Assembly (NCBI GenBank): GCA_036881805.1
Contig: JBAJNK010000104.1
Coordinates: forward strand, 1 to 16,324
Direction of reading: 5' to 3'
Origin: JANQLC01 sp036881805
GTDB taxonomy: Bacteria; Bacteroidota; Bacteroidia; Flavobacteriales; JANQLC01
DNA length: 16,324 bases
Shown here: piece after piece, positions 7,276 to 15,802 of the stretch
Position numbering within the stretch: position 1 is the stretch's first letter
How the letters are laid out: each line of letters starts with the position of its first letter
Notes under the pieces: generated by a model
What the model saw: the letters and a program-made list of their open reading frames with translations, nothing else
Database searches by the model: none
What the model was told of the DNA's origin: nothing
Position numbers and translations under genes: made by a program

Positions 7276-8067
7276 GTGGGAAAGATCGTAGCGGTGGCCA
7301 ATCAAAAAGGTGGGGTGGGAAAAACCACTACCTCGGTTAATTTAGCCGCAGCGCTCGGCATACTGGAGCAGAAAACCTTGCTGATCGATGCCGACCCACA
7401 AGCCAATGCCACCTCATCGCTGGGCTTAGAAGTCGGCGAAGTGGGAGTGGGTACTTATGACTGCTTGGAACATACAGCACCCGCTGGAGCTTGCATCCAA
7501 CCGGTCGACTCACCCAACTTGGATATCATGCCAGCACAGCTGGATTTGGTAGCAGCGGAGATCGAGATCGTAGACAAACCGAATCGGGAATCCATGCTTA
7601 AAGTGGCATTGGCACCCATTCAAAATGCGTATGATTACCTGATCATCGATTGCGCCCCCAGCTTGGGTTTGATCACCCTCAATGCACTTACGGTTGCCCA
7701 TTCCGTAATCATCCCGATCCAATGCGAGTACTTTGCCTTAGAAGGGCTGGGAAAACTGCTGAACACCATAAAGAGCGTACACCGGTTACACAACCCGAAT
7801 TTGGATATAGAAGGTTTGTTGCTCACCATGTACGATCCCCGGCTGCGCCTATCAAACCAAGTGATGGAAGAGGTAAAGACCCACTTTGCAGGCATGGTCT
7901 TTCAGACGGTTATCTCGCGAAACGTACGATTGGGCGAGGCGCCCAGCTTCGGTGTGCCCATCATAAAATACGATGCCGAAAGCAAAGGCGCCGTTCATTA
8001 CCTACATTTGGCATATGAATTCTTACAGCGCGACAAAGCGAAAACCAATCTGGAGTTAAATGGCTAA
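7276..8067 (+). CDS. parA: Chromosome-partitioning ATPase ParA (Soj), GTG start
   Basis: A 263-residue cytosolic P-loop ATPase that binds DNA non-specifically as an ATP dimer and drives segregation of ParB-parS complexes. The deviant Walker A motif KGGVGKTT (11-18) has the signature lysine K11 and catalytic K16. The Walker A' region is LLIDADPQANAT (35-46), with D40 as its key residue. Walker B is YLIIDCAP (121-128; D125). The C-terminal block RNVRLGEAPSFG (215-226) is typical of chromosomal Soj-type ParA. There is no N-terminal helix-turn-helix, so it is not the plasmid type that autoregulates by DNA binding. GTG at 7276 is the only start that yields the family N-terminus (MGKIVAVANQKGG). 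It overlaps parB by 8 bp, which implies translational coupling. Confidence 0.97.
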   Translation: MGKIVAVANQKGGVGKTTTSVNLAAALGILEQKTLLIDADPQANATSSLGLEVGEVGVGTYDCLEHTAPAGACIQPVDSPNLDIMPAQLDLVAAEIEIVDKPNRESMLKVALAPIQNAYDYLIIDCAPSLGLITLNALTVAHSVIIPIQCEYFALEGLGKLLNTIKSVHRLHNPNLDIEGLLLTMYDPRLRLSNQVMEEVKTHFAGMVFQTVISRNVRLGEAPSFGVPIIKYDAESKGAVHYLHLAYEFLQRDKAKTNLELNG

Positions 8068-8926
8068 AAAAAGCGCATTGGGACGTGGACTCGCTGAACT
8101 TTTAAACGATCCGGATAAGGCGCTGGAAGCCTCGAAGGTCGCTTCGAGCCAGCTCTTCGAGATTCCACTGGATCAAATCAAAACCAATCCGTACCAACCG
8201 AGAACCCAGTTCAAGCGAGCTGACTTGAAGGAACTGGCGCAATCCATCGAACAATTGGGCATCGTTCAACCCATCACCGTGCGCCAAATCGGCGCAAAGG
8301 CATTTCAATTGGTCTCAGGCGAACGCCGTCTTCGCGCTGCGGGCTTAGCTGGCCTAACGCGCGTTACCGCTTACGTAAGGATGGCAAACGATCGAGAAAT
8401 GCTCGAGATGGCTTTGGTGGAAAACGTCCAACGGCAAGATTTAAACGCCATCGAAGTCGCCCACTGCTACCAGCGGTTAACCCGAGAGCTCAAAATCACC
8501 CAGGAAGCAATCAGCAAGCGCATAGGCAAAAAGCGCGCTACCATCACCAACTACCTCCGGCTGCTCCGCTTAGACCCCATCATACAATCGGGTATCCGAG
8601 ACGAGATGATCAGCATGGGACATGGCAGGGCTTTGGTAAATATAGCCGATACAGAAACTCAGTTGAGCATATATGAGCAAATTATCAAAGAAGGATTAAA
8701 TGTTCGCCAGACCGAGCGCTTGGTTCGCCAGTGGCACAAACCACAAAAAGCGGTAAAAAGAACAAAAGGGCTACCACTTCACTTAAAAAGCGCCCAGCAA
8801 AACATACGAGATTTTTTAAACGCGCCTACCACCATCCAATGCGATGAACGGGGGAAGGGTAAAATCGCCATCAACTTTGAATCCGAAAATGACTTTCAAA
8901 GACTATATCAAAAGCTGCGTCCCTAG
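8060..8926 (+). CDS. parB: Chromosome-partitioning protein ParB (Spo0J/Noc family CTPase)
   Basis: A 288-residue DNA clamp that loads at parS, spreads using CTP, and recruits ParA and SMC. The N-terminal peptide KSALGRGLAELL (4-15) is the ParA-stimulating tail. The CTP-binding ParB/Srx domain (about 33-125) contains NPYQPR (43-48), the GERRLRA box (87-93) and ENVQRQDLN (122-129 region). A helix-turn-helix for parS lies near 147-171 (TQEAISKRIGKKRATITNYL). MGHGRAL follows at 186-192, and a C-terminal dimerisation domain ends at LRP. The length is normal. The ATG sits inside the last codons of parA, and the 3' end overlaps the next gene by 38 bp. No good parS was found in the window, so the loading site must lie elsewhere. 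Confidence 0.97.
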   Translation: MAKKSALGRGLAELLNDPDKALEASKVASSQLFEIPLDQIKTNPYQPRTQFKRADLKELAQSIEQLGIVQPITVRQIGAKAFQLVSGERRLRAAGLAGLTRVTAYVRMANDREMLEMALVENVQRQDLNAIEVAHCYQRLTRELKITQEAISKRIGKKRATITNYLRLLRLDPIIQSGIRDEMISMGHGRALVNIADTETQLSIYEQIIKEGLNVRQTERLVRQWHKPQKAVKRTKGLPLHLKSAQQNIRDFLNAPTTIQCDERGKGKIAINFESENDFQRLYQKLRP

Positions 8927-9515
8927 CGCAAAGAAAATCGCAGTCTACTCGTCGTGTCTCTTGGCAACGGTACAACTAGGCCTATCCGCCCAGGTAAAAA
9001 AAGAGGGGACACCCAAAGCACCCGCCCACCCTCAAGTCTCCCGATCTCAACCGACCAATGCCGTGCCCAGCAGATACCGCATCCCTACCAAAGCCGCTTT
9101 GTATTCGGCTGTATTACCGGGTTTGGGCCAGGCCTACAACCGAAAATATTGGAAAATTCCCATCGTTTACACACTTATCGGTGCCAGCGTCTATTTTATA
9201 AAAGACGGAAATGATAAGTACCGACGGATTCGAAATGCCTTTATCACTCGAATCAATGGTGGACATGACGAATTCGAGGATATCCTATCCCTTGAGCAAA
9301 TGGCAAAGGGAGCCGATGACTATGAAAGGGATAAGAATTTGGCTATCGTATTCACAGGGGTTTTTTACGCACTCAACATACTGGATGCGCTTGTAGATGC
9401 CCACTTGTCTGAGTTTGATATAGACAAAGACCTGATGCGTTTATCCCCAATTTTAGTCCAAACCCCCAATAGACACGTACAAAAGCTGGGCATTGGCTTA
9501 TGCCTTACATTTTAA
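8889..9515 (+). CDS. DUF5683 membrane protein
   Basis: A 208-residue protein of unknown function, conserved downstream of parB in Bacteroidota. I chose ATG 8889 over an upstream in-frame ATG (8844). The 8889 start gives a short basic n-region (SAKK) before the hydrophobic run YSSCLLATVQLGLSAQ, consistent with a signal peptide or first membrane anchor, and shortens the overlap with parB. The upstream start would add 15 residues without family character and an 83-bp overlap. The DUF5683 hallmark is ALYSAVLPGLGQAYNRKYWK, followed by a membrane segment (PIVYTLIGASVYF), a charged stretch of YRRIRNAF, and a second hydrophobic segment (IVFTGVFYALNILDALVDAHL). The C-terminus ends in short strands. 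The partner and role are unknown; its place between the partition genes and signal peptidase is conserved. Confidence 0.85.
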   Translation: MTFKDYIKSCVPSAKKIAVYSSCLLATVQLGLSAQVKKEGTPKAPAHPQVSRSQPTNAVPSRYRIPTKAALYSAVLPGLGQAYNRKYWKIPIVYTLIGASVYFIKDGNDKYRRIRNAFITRINGGHDEFEDILSLEQMAKGADDYERDKNLAIVFTGVFYALNILDALVDAHLSEFDIDKDLMRLSPILVQTPNRHVQKLGIGLCLTF

Positions 9516-9518
9516 CCG

Positions 9519-9566
9519 ATGAAAGTCGCCAAAAGCGGAAAAAATAACCAAACACCATTACCATGA
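9519..9566 (+). other. 15-codon mini-ORF at the expected dapB position
   Basis: ATG at 9519 starts a reading frame of 15 codons (MKVAKSGKNNQTPLP) whose TGA overlaps the lepB ATG (ATGA at 9563-9566). In many Bacteroidota dapB lies exactly here and begins MK(I/V)A. The first four codons therefore fit a remnant of a deleted dapB, while the ATGA junction would keep lepB translationally coupled. It may equally be a chance leader ORF; 15 codons cannot prove homology. Confidence 0.3.
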
Positions 9567-11095
9567 CCTATTTACAGTGGTTTCTCTGCTATCTACTGGT
9601 CAACGCGGTTCACTTTATAGGCAGTTGGAAGCTCTACCAAAAAGCAGGGCGAAAAGCCTGGGAAGCCGCTATACCCGTTTACAACCTAGTTGTTTTGACA
9701 CAGATCCTAGACCGTCCGCGGTGGTGGGTGATCCTATTTTTTATCCCCGTGGTCAACAACGTGATGGTCGTGATCATATGGATCGATTTGCTCTATGCTT
9801 TCAACCGGCGAAAATTTATCGATTGCATCTTAGTCATCATCACGCTAAGCGGCTACCTGATCTATCTGAACTATTTTAAAGATGTCACATACAGCGGGCG
9901 CGCCGACGCCAATCGCGAAACCCTGGTCAGCGCCTTGGTCTTTGCCATTGTGGCGGTAACGATCATTCGCGCCTACACCATAGAGGCGTTTACCATTCCC
10001 ACTTCCTCGATGGAAAAGACATTGATGATCGGCGATTTTTTATTCGTCAATAAAATGATATACGGTGCGCGCTTGCCCATCACACCCTTGACCCTGCCGC
10101 TCATACACCGAAAGGTGCCGCTCATCCATTGCAGCGCATTTCTGAATGAGCCCGCCCTCCCCTATCTTCGATTTCCCGCATTTCGCGCGATCAAAAATGG
10201 CGATCTCGTCGTGTTTAATTATCCCGGGAGCGGAAAACCAGGCGACTTTCCCGGAGCGGGAGACAACGTAGACAAAAAACCGTTCTGGGTAAAGCGCTGC
10301 GTAGGCATAGCAGGCGATTCGTTGGCAGTGAGAAACGCTGCGGTATTCATAAACGGAAAGCCCTTGCCATGGCCTGAAAATGCGCGCCCCCAAAGCAGTT
10401 ATATCGCAACGACCACAAACGGGGTGATGAACCCCAAATTGCTCGCCGAACGCTTTGACATTACCGATCCCCCCTACAGGGTTCTAGGCGACCGCCATAC
10501 ATTCGCACTGCAACTCAATGCAGAGAACTTGAAAGCGGTCAAACGCTTTGCCAATGTGACTGCAATAAAAGAAGAACGATACGAAAAGGGATTTGCAGAA
10601 CCGGGCATCTTTCCCGCCGATAAGAACTGGAACCGGGATAATTACGGTCCGATTTACATCCCCCAAGCCGGCGATGTACTCACCCTTACTCGGGAAAACA
10701 TCGCCCAATACAGACGCCTGATCCGTGTTTACGAACACCACAAATTGGAAGAGAGAGACGGGGCATTTTTCATCGACGACAAGCCGACCCATACCTACCG
10801 CGTACAACAGAATTACTACTTTATGATGGGCGATAACCGACACAATTCCTTTGATTCGCGCTATTGGGGATATGTGCCCATGGAATACATCGTCGGTGAG
10901 CCGCTATTCATATGGTTTAGCTGGAATGCGCATGCAAGAGGCATAGCCCAGATTCGCTGGGGTCGCTTGATGACTCTGGTCGATGATAAGGCTGGGCACA
11001 GGACTTCTTACCTTTGGGTGGTCGCACTCCTCATCCTAGCTTATTCAGGCTATTCGATCTATCGGAAAAGGAAAAGACAAACACTTGATAAGTGA
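9563..11095 (+). CDS. lepB: Signal peptidase I with N-terminal membrane extension
   Basis: A 510-residue inner-membrane serine protease that removes signal peptides from exported proteins. The N-terminal 105 residues form a multi-helix membrane region of the type Bacteroidota LepB proteins carry (AIPVYNLVVLTQI, then RWWVILFFIPVVNN). Another membrane helix at about 121-139 precedes the catalytic part. Box B is IPTSSMEKTLMIGD (145-158), with nucleophile S149. Box D is WVKRCVGIAGDSL (242-254), with general base K244. Box E is MMGDNRHNSFDSRYWG (421-436). A long periplasmic insert (about 255-415) lies between boxes D and E, and a C-terminal membrane helix (about 483-500) is followed by a basic RKRKR tail. 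The length is much greater than that of E. coli LepB (324 residues) but usual for this phylum. It overlaps the following gene and follows a mini-ORF through an ATGA junction. Confidence 0.96.
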   Translation: MTYLQWFLCYLLVNAVHFIGSWKLYQKAGRKAWEAAIPVYNLVVLTQILDRPRWWVILFFIPVVNNVMVVIIWIDLLYAFNRRKFIDCILVIITLSGYLIYLNYFKDVTYSGRADANRETLVSALVFAIVAVTIIRAYTIEAFTIPTSSMEKTLMIGDFLFVNKMIYGARLPITPLTLPLIHRKVPLIHCSAFLNEPALPYLRFPAFRAIKNGDLVVFNYPGSGKPGDFPGAGDNVDKKPFWVKRCVGIAGDSLAVRNAAVFINGKPLPWPENARPQSSYIATTTNGVMNPKLLAERFDITDPPYRVLGDRHTFALQLNAENLKAVKRFANVTAIKEERYEKGFAEPGIFPADKNWNRDNYGPIYIPQAGDVLTLTRENIAQYRRLIRVYEHHKLEERDGAFFIDDKPTHTYRVQQNYYFMMGDNRHNSFDSRYWGYVPMEYIVGEPLFIWFSWNAHARGIAQIRWGRLMTLVDDKAGHRTSYLWVVALLILAYSGYSIYRKRKRQTLDK

Positions 11096-11709
11096 TGCCA
11101 AAGGCCCTGTTCACCCCTTTTTATTTTCCGCCTATCGATTACTTTCAGGCGCTGGTCAAACACGCGGTTATTTTGGAGTGGACGGATCGATACCAAAAAC
11201 AGAGTTATCGAAACCGCTGCTACATCTACGGCGCCAATGGCTTATTGCTGCTCAGCATACCGGTTTTACATCGGGGCGGTCAAAAAGCCAAAGACCGCCA
11301 AATCGCTTACGACTGGGATTGGCGGAAACAACACTGGAAATCATTGGAATCGGCCTACTCGCACGCACCTTACTTTGAATTTTACGAGACAGAGCTGCGT
11401 CCACTCTATGAAAAAAGAGAAAAATTTTTGTACGACTTAAATCTCAAAACCCTTGAATTAACCACCGACTGGCTCGGATTAGACTGCTCGCCGCTCCAGA
11501 CTCAATGCTATGAGAAGACACCTGTCGGTTTACTGGATTTTCGGGACGCATTCAACGCCAAAAACAGAAGTACAGACCATTTCACCCCTTACAGGCAAGT
11601 CTTTGCGCACAAATACGGATTTCTGCCCAATTTGAGCATCTTAGATTTGCTATTTTGCACAGGACCCGACAGTATTTCGTACGTAAACAATCAAAAGTTA
11701 AAAATTTAG
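11095..11709 (+). CDS. WbqC-like family protein
   Basis: A 204-residue cytosolic protein of the WbqC-like family, named after a gene in O-antigen clusters; its biochemical activity is not firmly established. The family pattern is seen in PFYFPPIDYFQAL near the N-terminus, YQKQSYRNRCYIYG, a LLLSIPV strand, and the DWRKQHWKSLESAYSHAPYFEFY block. The start could be GTG at 11092 or ATG at 11095. I prefer the ATG, which shares one base with the lepB stop (TGATG) and gives the family N-terminus. It usually follows lepB in Bacteroidota, so the order supports the identification. It ends 3 bp before the protease gene. The protein has no signal peptide and no membrane segment. Confidence 0.85.
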   Translation: MPKALFTPFYFPPIDYFQALVKHAVILEWTDRYQKQSYRNRCYIYGANGLLLLSIPVLHRGGQKAKDRQIAYDWDWRKQHWKSLESAYSHAPYFEFYETELRPLYEKREKFLYDLNLKTLELTTDWLGLDCSPLQTQCYEKTPVGLLDFRDAFNAKNRSTDHFTPYRQVFAHKYGFLPNLSILDLLFCTGPDSISYVNNQKLKI

Positions 11710-11712
11710 AAT

Positions 11713-13320
11713 ATGAGAAAGATCGGTTTGGTGCCCGTTACAGCCCTCTGGCTCGCCGCTTGTGTCACCCCCAAAAAAACGGTCGATACAACGGTCACCC
11801 ACGCGGCTTCCGATACCAGTCCACAAACCCAAAGCCCCTACTACGACTGGTTTAACGAAAACGGCTTGAGCGACTCCATCCCAGGTATCGGCACCGATGC
11901 GGCATACCGCTTGCTGAAGGAAAAGAAACCCAGAGAGGTGATCGCAGCGGTCATCGACGACGGTTTGGATATCAACCACGTGGATTTAATCGGCAAGATA
12001 TGGACTAATACAGCTGAGATTCCCAACAACGGCAAAGACGACGACCACAACGGTTATATCGATGACGTGCATGGCTGGAATTTTCTCGGCAATGCCCAGG
12101 GTCAAATAGTCGACAAAGACACCGATGAGCTGACACGCCTATATCGAAGATACAACGCCGTATTTGCCGGAGAGTCCGAAGGTGAAATTCCGGCTTCAAA
12201 GAAGTACGCCTTTGAGCTGTACCAAAGGGTAAAAAAAGAATTCGACCAAAAGCGCGCCGCTGCCAAAGTGAAGCAACGCGAGCTCTCCCTACTGGCAGCT
12301 GTCTATCAAAAAGCGGATTCCACAGTACGACAGGCCCTGGGCAAAGCCGATTACAGCATAAGAGACTTGGAAGGTGATACGACGGATAACGCTGTGCTAC
12401 AAAGATCCGAGATGATGCTCGTCCAACTCAAAAAAAATGGATTCAGCCCAGCAGCGTTGAAAGCAGCACAAAGGCATTTCGAAGACGAACTGCAGTATCA
12501 TTACAACCCGAGCTACCAGGCTTATGAATCCACCGTGGGAACTCGGAACCCACATGGAAACCCCATTGTGTTTGCACCGCATCCGGATCACGGAACCCAC
12601 GTCTCCGGCATCATCGCTGCCAATCGGCACAATGGGATTGGCATCAAGGGCATAGCGGATAACGTAAAGATCATGCCCATACGAGCCGTACCCGATGGCG
12701 ATGAGCGAGATGAGAACGTAGCCGCTGCCATACGTTACGCCGTGGACAACGGGGCCAAAATTATCAATATGAGCTTTGGAAAACGCTATTCGCCCCAAAA
12801 GGGTCTCGTGGATGCGGCGGTAAAAGCCGCCATGAGGCACGGCGTTTTAATCATTCACGCAGCGGGAAACGACGCCGTGGATTTGGATTCGGTCGCCTAT
12901 TATCCCAATGCGGACTACGCCGATGGTGGAATGGCCAAAAACTGGATTACGGTAGGCGCCTCAGGTCAGGGCCGCGACCGAGCACTGGCAGCCCATTTTT
13001 CCAATTACAGTCACGACCGAGTCGATGTCTTTGCACCGGGTGTAAACATTTTATCCACTGTATCCAACAACCGATACGAGGCATTGAGCGGTACCAGCAT
13101 GGCAAGCCCGATGGTGACGGGTATGGCCGCTGTGATTTGGGGTTACTTTCCCAAACTGACGGCCAGCCAGGTACGGGATATCATTTTAAAATCGGTCAAC
13201 CAGCCCGGTAGCGGAAAGACACAACCCCAAACCGTAAACTTTAAGCGCTTGTGTCGTACCGGCGGAATTGCTAACTTGTGCCGGGCTGTCCAGTTAGCCG
13301 AAAAAATGAGCAAGCGTTAG
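11713..13320 (+). CDS. Subtilisin-like S8 family serine peptidase, predicted lipoprotein
   Basis: A 535-residue secreted protease. The N-terminus MRKIGLVPVTALWLAAC has a lipobox LAAC with C17, so the protein is probably lipid-anchored in the envelope. The catalytic triad is complete: D82 in AAVIDDGLD, H293 in HPDHGTHVSG, and S462 in LSGTSMASP, with oxyanion N386 in AAGN. D82 and H293 are 211 residues apart, far more than in subtilisin. The insert holds an acidic Asp/Asn-rich loop (NNGKDDDHNGYIDDVHGWNF, 105-124), probably calcium-binding, and a charged helical region (about 130-265). There is no long propeptide between lipobox and catalytic domain and no T9SS C-terminal domain. The gene is 3 bp after wbqC and directly abuts the next gene. 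The substrate is unknown; association with LepB and envelope functions is contextual only. Confidence 0.93.
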   Translation: MRKIGLVPVTALWLAACVTPKKTVDTTVTHAASDTSPQTQSPYYDWFNENGLSDSIPGIGTDAAYRLLKEKKPREVIAAVIDDGLDINHVDLIGKIWTNTAEIPNNGKDDDHNGYIDDVHGWNFLGNAQGQIVDKDTDELTRLYRRYNAVFAGESEGEIPASKKYAFELYQRVKKEFDQKRAAAKVKQRELSLLAAVYQKADSTVRQALGKADYSIRDLEGDTTDNAVLQRSEMMLVQLKKNGFSPAALKAAQRHFEDELQYHYNPSYQAYESTVGTRNPHGNPIVFAPHPDHGTHVSGIIAANRHNGIGIKGIADNVKIMPIRAVPDGDERDENVAAAIRYAVDNGAKIINMSFGKRYSPQKGLVDAAVKAAMRHGVLIIHAAGNDAVDLDSVAYYPNADYADGGMAKNWITVGASGQGRDRALAAHFSNYSHDRVDVFAPGVNILSTVSNNRYEALSGTSMASPMVTGMAAVIWGYFPKLTASQVRDIILKSVNQPGSGKTQPQTVNFKRLCRTGGIANLCRAVQLAEKMSKR

Positions 13321-14958
13321 ATGAATGCAAAAGATTTGAACCGCAATCAAAACGGGGATTCGAACCGGCTACTGCTTTCGAAACTCCGCGCCGCCTTGCA
13401 AAAAACAGCGTTGGGAGGCGGCCGATCAAAAATTGAAAAACAATACGCCAAAGGCAAACTCACCGCCCGCGAACGCGTGGATTACCTCTTGGATAAAAAA
13501 TCTAAATCCATCGAAATCGGCGCTTTGGCCGGACGCGATATGTATGCGGAATACGGCGGCTGTCCCGCCGGGGGGGTCATCGTAAAAATCGGCTATGTGA
13601 GCGGCAGGCAATGCGTGGTAGTAGCCAACGATGCCACGGTAAAGGCAGGTGCTTGGTTCCCGATCACCGGAAAAAAAAACCTACGCGCCCAGGAAATCGC
13701 GATGGAAAACCGCTTGCCCATCATCTACTTGGTGGATAGCGCTGGGGTGTTTTTGCCGATGCAAGCTGATATATTTCCCGACAAAGCACACTTCGGACGG
13801 ATTTTTAGAAACAACGCTCGGATGAGCAGCATGGGGATCACGCAAATCGCAGCCATCATGGGCAGTTGTGTGGCGGGTGGCGCCTATCTCCCGGCCATGA
13901 GCGACGAAGCGCTCATCGTAGATCAGACTGGATCGATCTTTCTGGCCGGTTCTTATTTGGTCAAAGCGGCCATCGGTGAAGCGATCGATAACGAATCCTT
14001 GGGGGGAGCTAGCGTGCAGAGCGCCGTTTCAGGTGTGACGGATTACAAATGCAAAAACGACCGGGACGCACTGGACAAGATCGAGAGAATTCTCGATAAA
14101 ACCGCTGCGTTTGAAGCAGCTGGGTTCAACCGGATCGAACCCAAAGAGCCGGCAAAAAATCCCGAAGAGATATACGAGATACTCCCGCAGTCGCGCGCTG
14201 AACCCTATGACATGGTAGCCATTATCGAACGACTGGTAGACGATTCTGAAATAGAATGGTACAAAGCGGCCTACGGGCAAACCCTACTTTGCGGATATGC
14301 GCGCATCGGGGGTTGGGCTGTGGGGATCGTGGCCAACCAACGCTTGGTGATCAAGCGCGAAAAGGGAGCGATGCAATTTGGCGGTGTGATTTATAGCGAT
14401 AGCGCAGCCAAAGCCACCCGCTTTATCGCAAACTGCAATCAGAAGAAAATCCCGCTGGTCTTTTTGCACGATGTGACCGGCTTTATGGTGGGTTCGCGTG
14501 CAGAACACGGGGGCATTATTAGAGATGGCGCCAAAATGGTCAATGCCGTGAGCAACTCGGTAGTTCCCAAATTTTCGGTTATCATCGGGAACTCTTACGG
14601 TGCTGGGAACTACGCCATGTGTGGAAAGGCCTACGATCCCCGTTTAATCGTCGCTTGGCCCAGCGCAAAACTGGCCGTGATGGGAGGCACACAAGCCGCC
14701 GAGGTATTGTTGCAAATCGAAACCGCAGCCCTGGAAGCACAGGGAAAAAAGATAAGCCAGGAGAAGAAAAGAGAAATGCGCCAAGCCCTCACCGAGCGGT
14801 ACGAGGCACAAACCTCACCCTATTACGCAGCCGCGCGCTTGTGGACAGACGGCATTATCGATCCGCTGGAAACCCGCAAATGGATTGCCATGGGAATCGA
14901 AGCTGCCAACCACGCACCGATCAAAAGGGATTTCAATATGGGCGTGCTGCAGACCTGA
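13321..14958 (+). CDS. Acyl-CoA carboxylase, carboxyltransferase (beta) subunit
   Basis: A 545-residue biotin-dependent carboxyltransferase that moves the carboxyl group from carboxybiotin to an acyl-CoA. N- and C-terminal crotonase-fold halves lie at about 30-290 and 300-540. The first half has KLTARERVDYLLD (46-58), LVDSAGVFLPMQ (137-148), GSCVAGGAYLPAMSDE (181-196), and the ESLGGA loop (225-230). The second half has DVTGFMVGSRAEHGGII (384-400), GNSYGAGNYAMCG (423-435) and the YDPRLIVAWPSAKLAVMGG region. The pattern is closest to methylcrotonyl-CoA carboxylase-like beta subunits of Bacteroidota. Substrate (methylcrotonyl-, propionyl- or other CoA) cannot be fixed from sequence alone. The biotin carboxylase/BCCP partner is not in the window. 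The ATG follows the protease stop with no gap, so it is probably co-transcribed. It is the last gene before the right repeat array. Confidence 0.94.
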   Translation: MNAKDLNRNQNGDSNRLLLSKLRAALQKTALGGGRSKIEKQYAKGKLTARERVDYLLDKKSKSIEIGALAGRDMYAEYGGCPAGGVIVKIGYVSGRQCVVVANDATVKAGAWFPITGKKNLRAQEIAMENRLPIIYLVDSAGVFLPMQADIFPDKAHFGRIFRNNARMSSMGITQIAAIMGSCVAGGAYLPAMSDEALIVDQTGSIFLAGSYLVKAAIGEAIDNESLGGASVQSAVSGVTDYKCKNDRDALDKIERILDKTAAFEAAGFNRIEPKEPAKNPEEIYEILPQSRAEPYDMVAIIERLVDDSEIEWYKAAYGQTLLCGYARIGGWAVGIVANQRLVIKREKGAMQFGGVIYSDSAAKATRFIANCNQKKIPLVFLHDVTGFMVGSRAEHGGIIRDGAKMVNAVSNSVVPKFSVIIGNSYGAGNYAMCGKAYDPRLIVAWPSAKLAVMGGTQAAEVLLQIETAALEAQGKKISQEKKREMRQALTERYEAQTSPYYAAARLWTDGIIDPLETRKWIAMGIEAANHAPIKRDFNMGVLQT

Positions 14959-14962
14959 GGTC

Positions 14963-14985
14963 CGGCTTAGCATAGCTGTTTTTTT
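14963..14985 (+). terminator. Probable intrinsic terminator of the parA-to-carboxylase run
   Basis: CGGCT (14963-14967) pairs with AGCTG (14974-14978), including one G-U, around a 6-nt loop and is followed by seven T (14979-14985). It starts 5 bp after the carboxylase stop. The stem is short, so this is a moderate call. Confidence 0.45.
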
Positions 14986-15802
14986 ATCGGAATAGCAGGG
15001 GAACCCAGCTAAACGCAGAACAGGGAAAATAAGCCCCTTCTCTTTAAGCGCTCAAATCGAAAGACAAGTACGCCCGCCAGACCAACACACATGGATGCGC
15101 ACGAAAGCGTAAAACCGAATTCTTCAGGCTGCTGATTAGACACAAAAACAAAAGCGTAATTCTGGAATTTTAGACCGTCTTCAGGAGTAGGCACAAAAAG
15201 ATAAAACCCCTTTTTAAGTGGTCAAATAGAATGGAAAAATAATTGCGCTTCTCACACAAAGGGTAAAATACAAATGCGATTGGACTTTTGCAGCTGGCAT
15301 ACAGCAAATGCCCTTTCTCAGGGCATCAGTTGCGGATGAGGACAAAAAAATAAGCGCCTTTTCAAGCCATCACGTAGCATAAACAGTGAAAAAATAAGTT
15401 CGGAATTCGCGCGCGACCATACGATAAAAATCAACGAGGCTGACCACAGAAACAAAAAAATAATCCCCATTTTTCAAACTGACCCACAAGGCTTTTCAAA
15501 CGCACACCAAACCAGATTAAAAAATACGCCCCTCTCTTCCAGAATCGCCACAGGGACGAAAAATAATCCCCTTTTTAAACTATCATATATGAGCAAAAGA
15601 TCAAAAAAACAAGCCCTTCCTTCAGGCCATCTAAAGAAATACCCCTTGTTAAAACGCCAAACGGGAAAAATAAGTCCACGTTTTAAACGAAACTCCACAG
15701 GACAAAGCTAAAAAAGACCGAATTTTTAAACTGTCAACCGAGGATAAAAAGACAAGTCCCTTTTCAAATCGACGCATAGGGATAAAAATAGGTAACGAAA
15801 AC

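Noticed and set aside
8844..8888. Upstream ATG for the DUF5683 gene
   Set aside because: It would lengthen the overlap with parB to 83 bp and add residues before the signal-like segment; the ATG at 8889 gives a better N-terminus.
11972..11987. CCACGTGG palindrome resembling the parS core
   Set aside because: Only the central CACGTG and two outer positions match the parS consensus; the bases encode conserved residues of the subtilase (INHVD), so chance is the simpler explanation.
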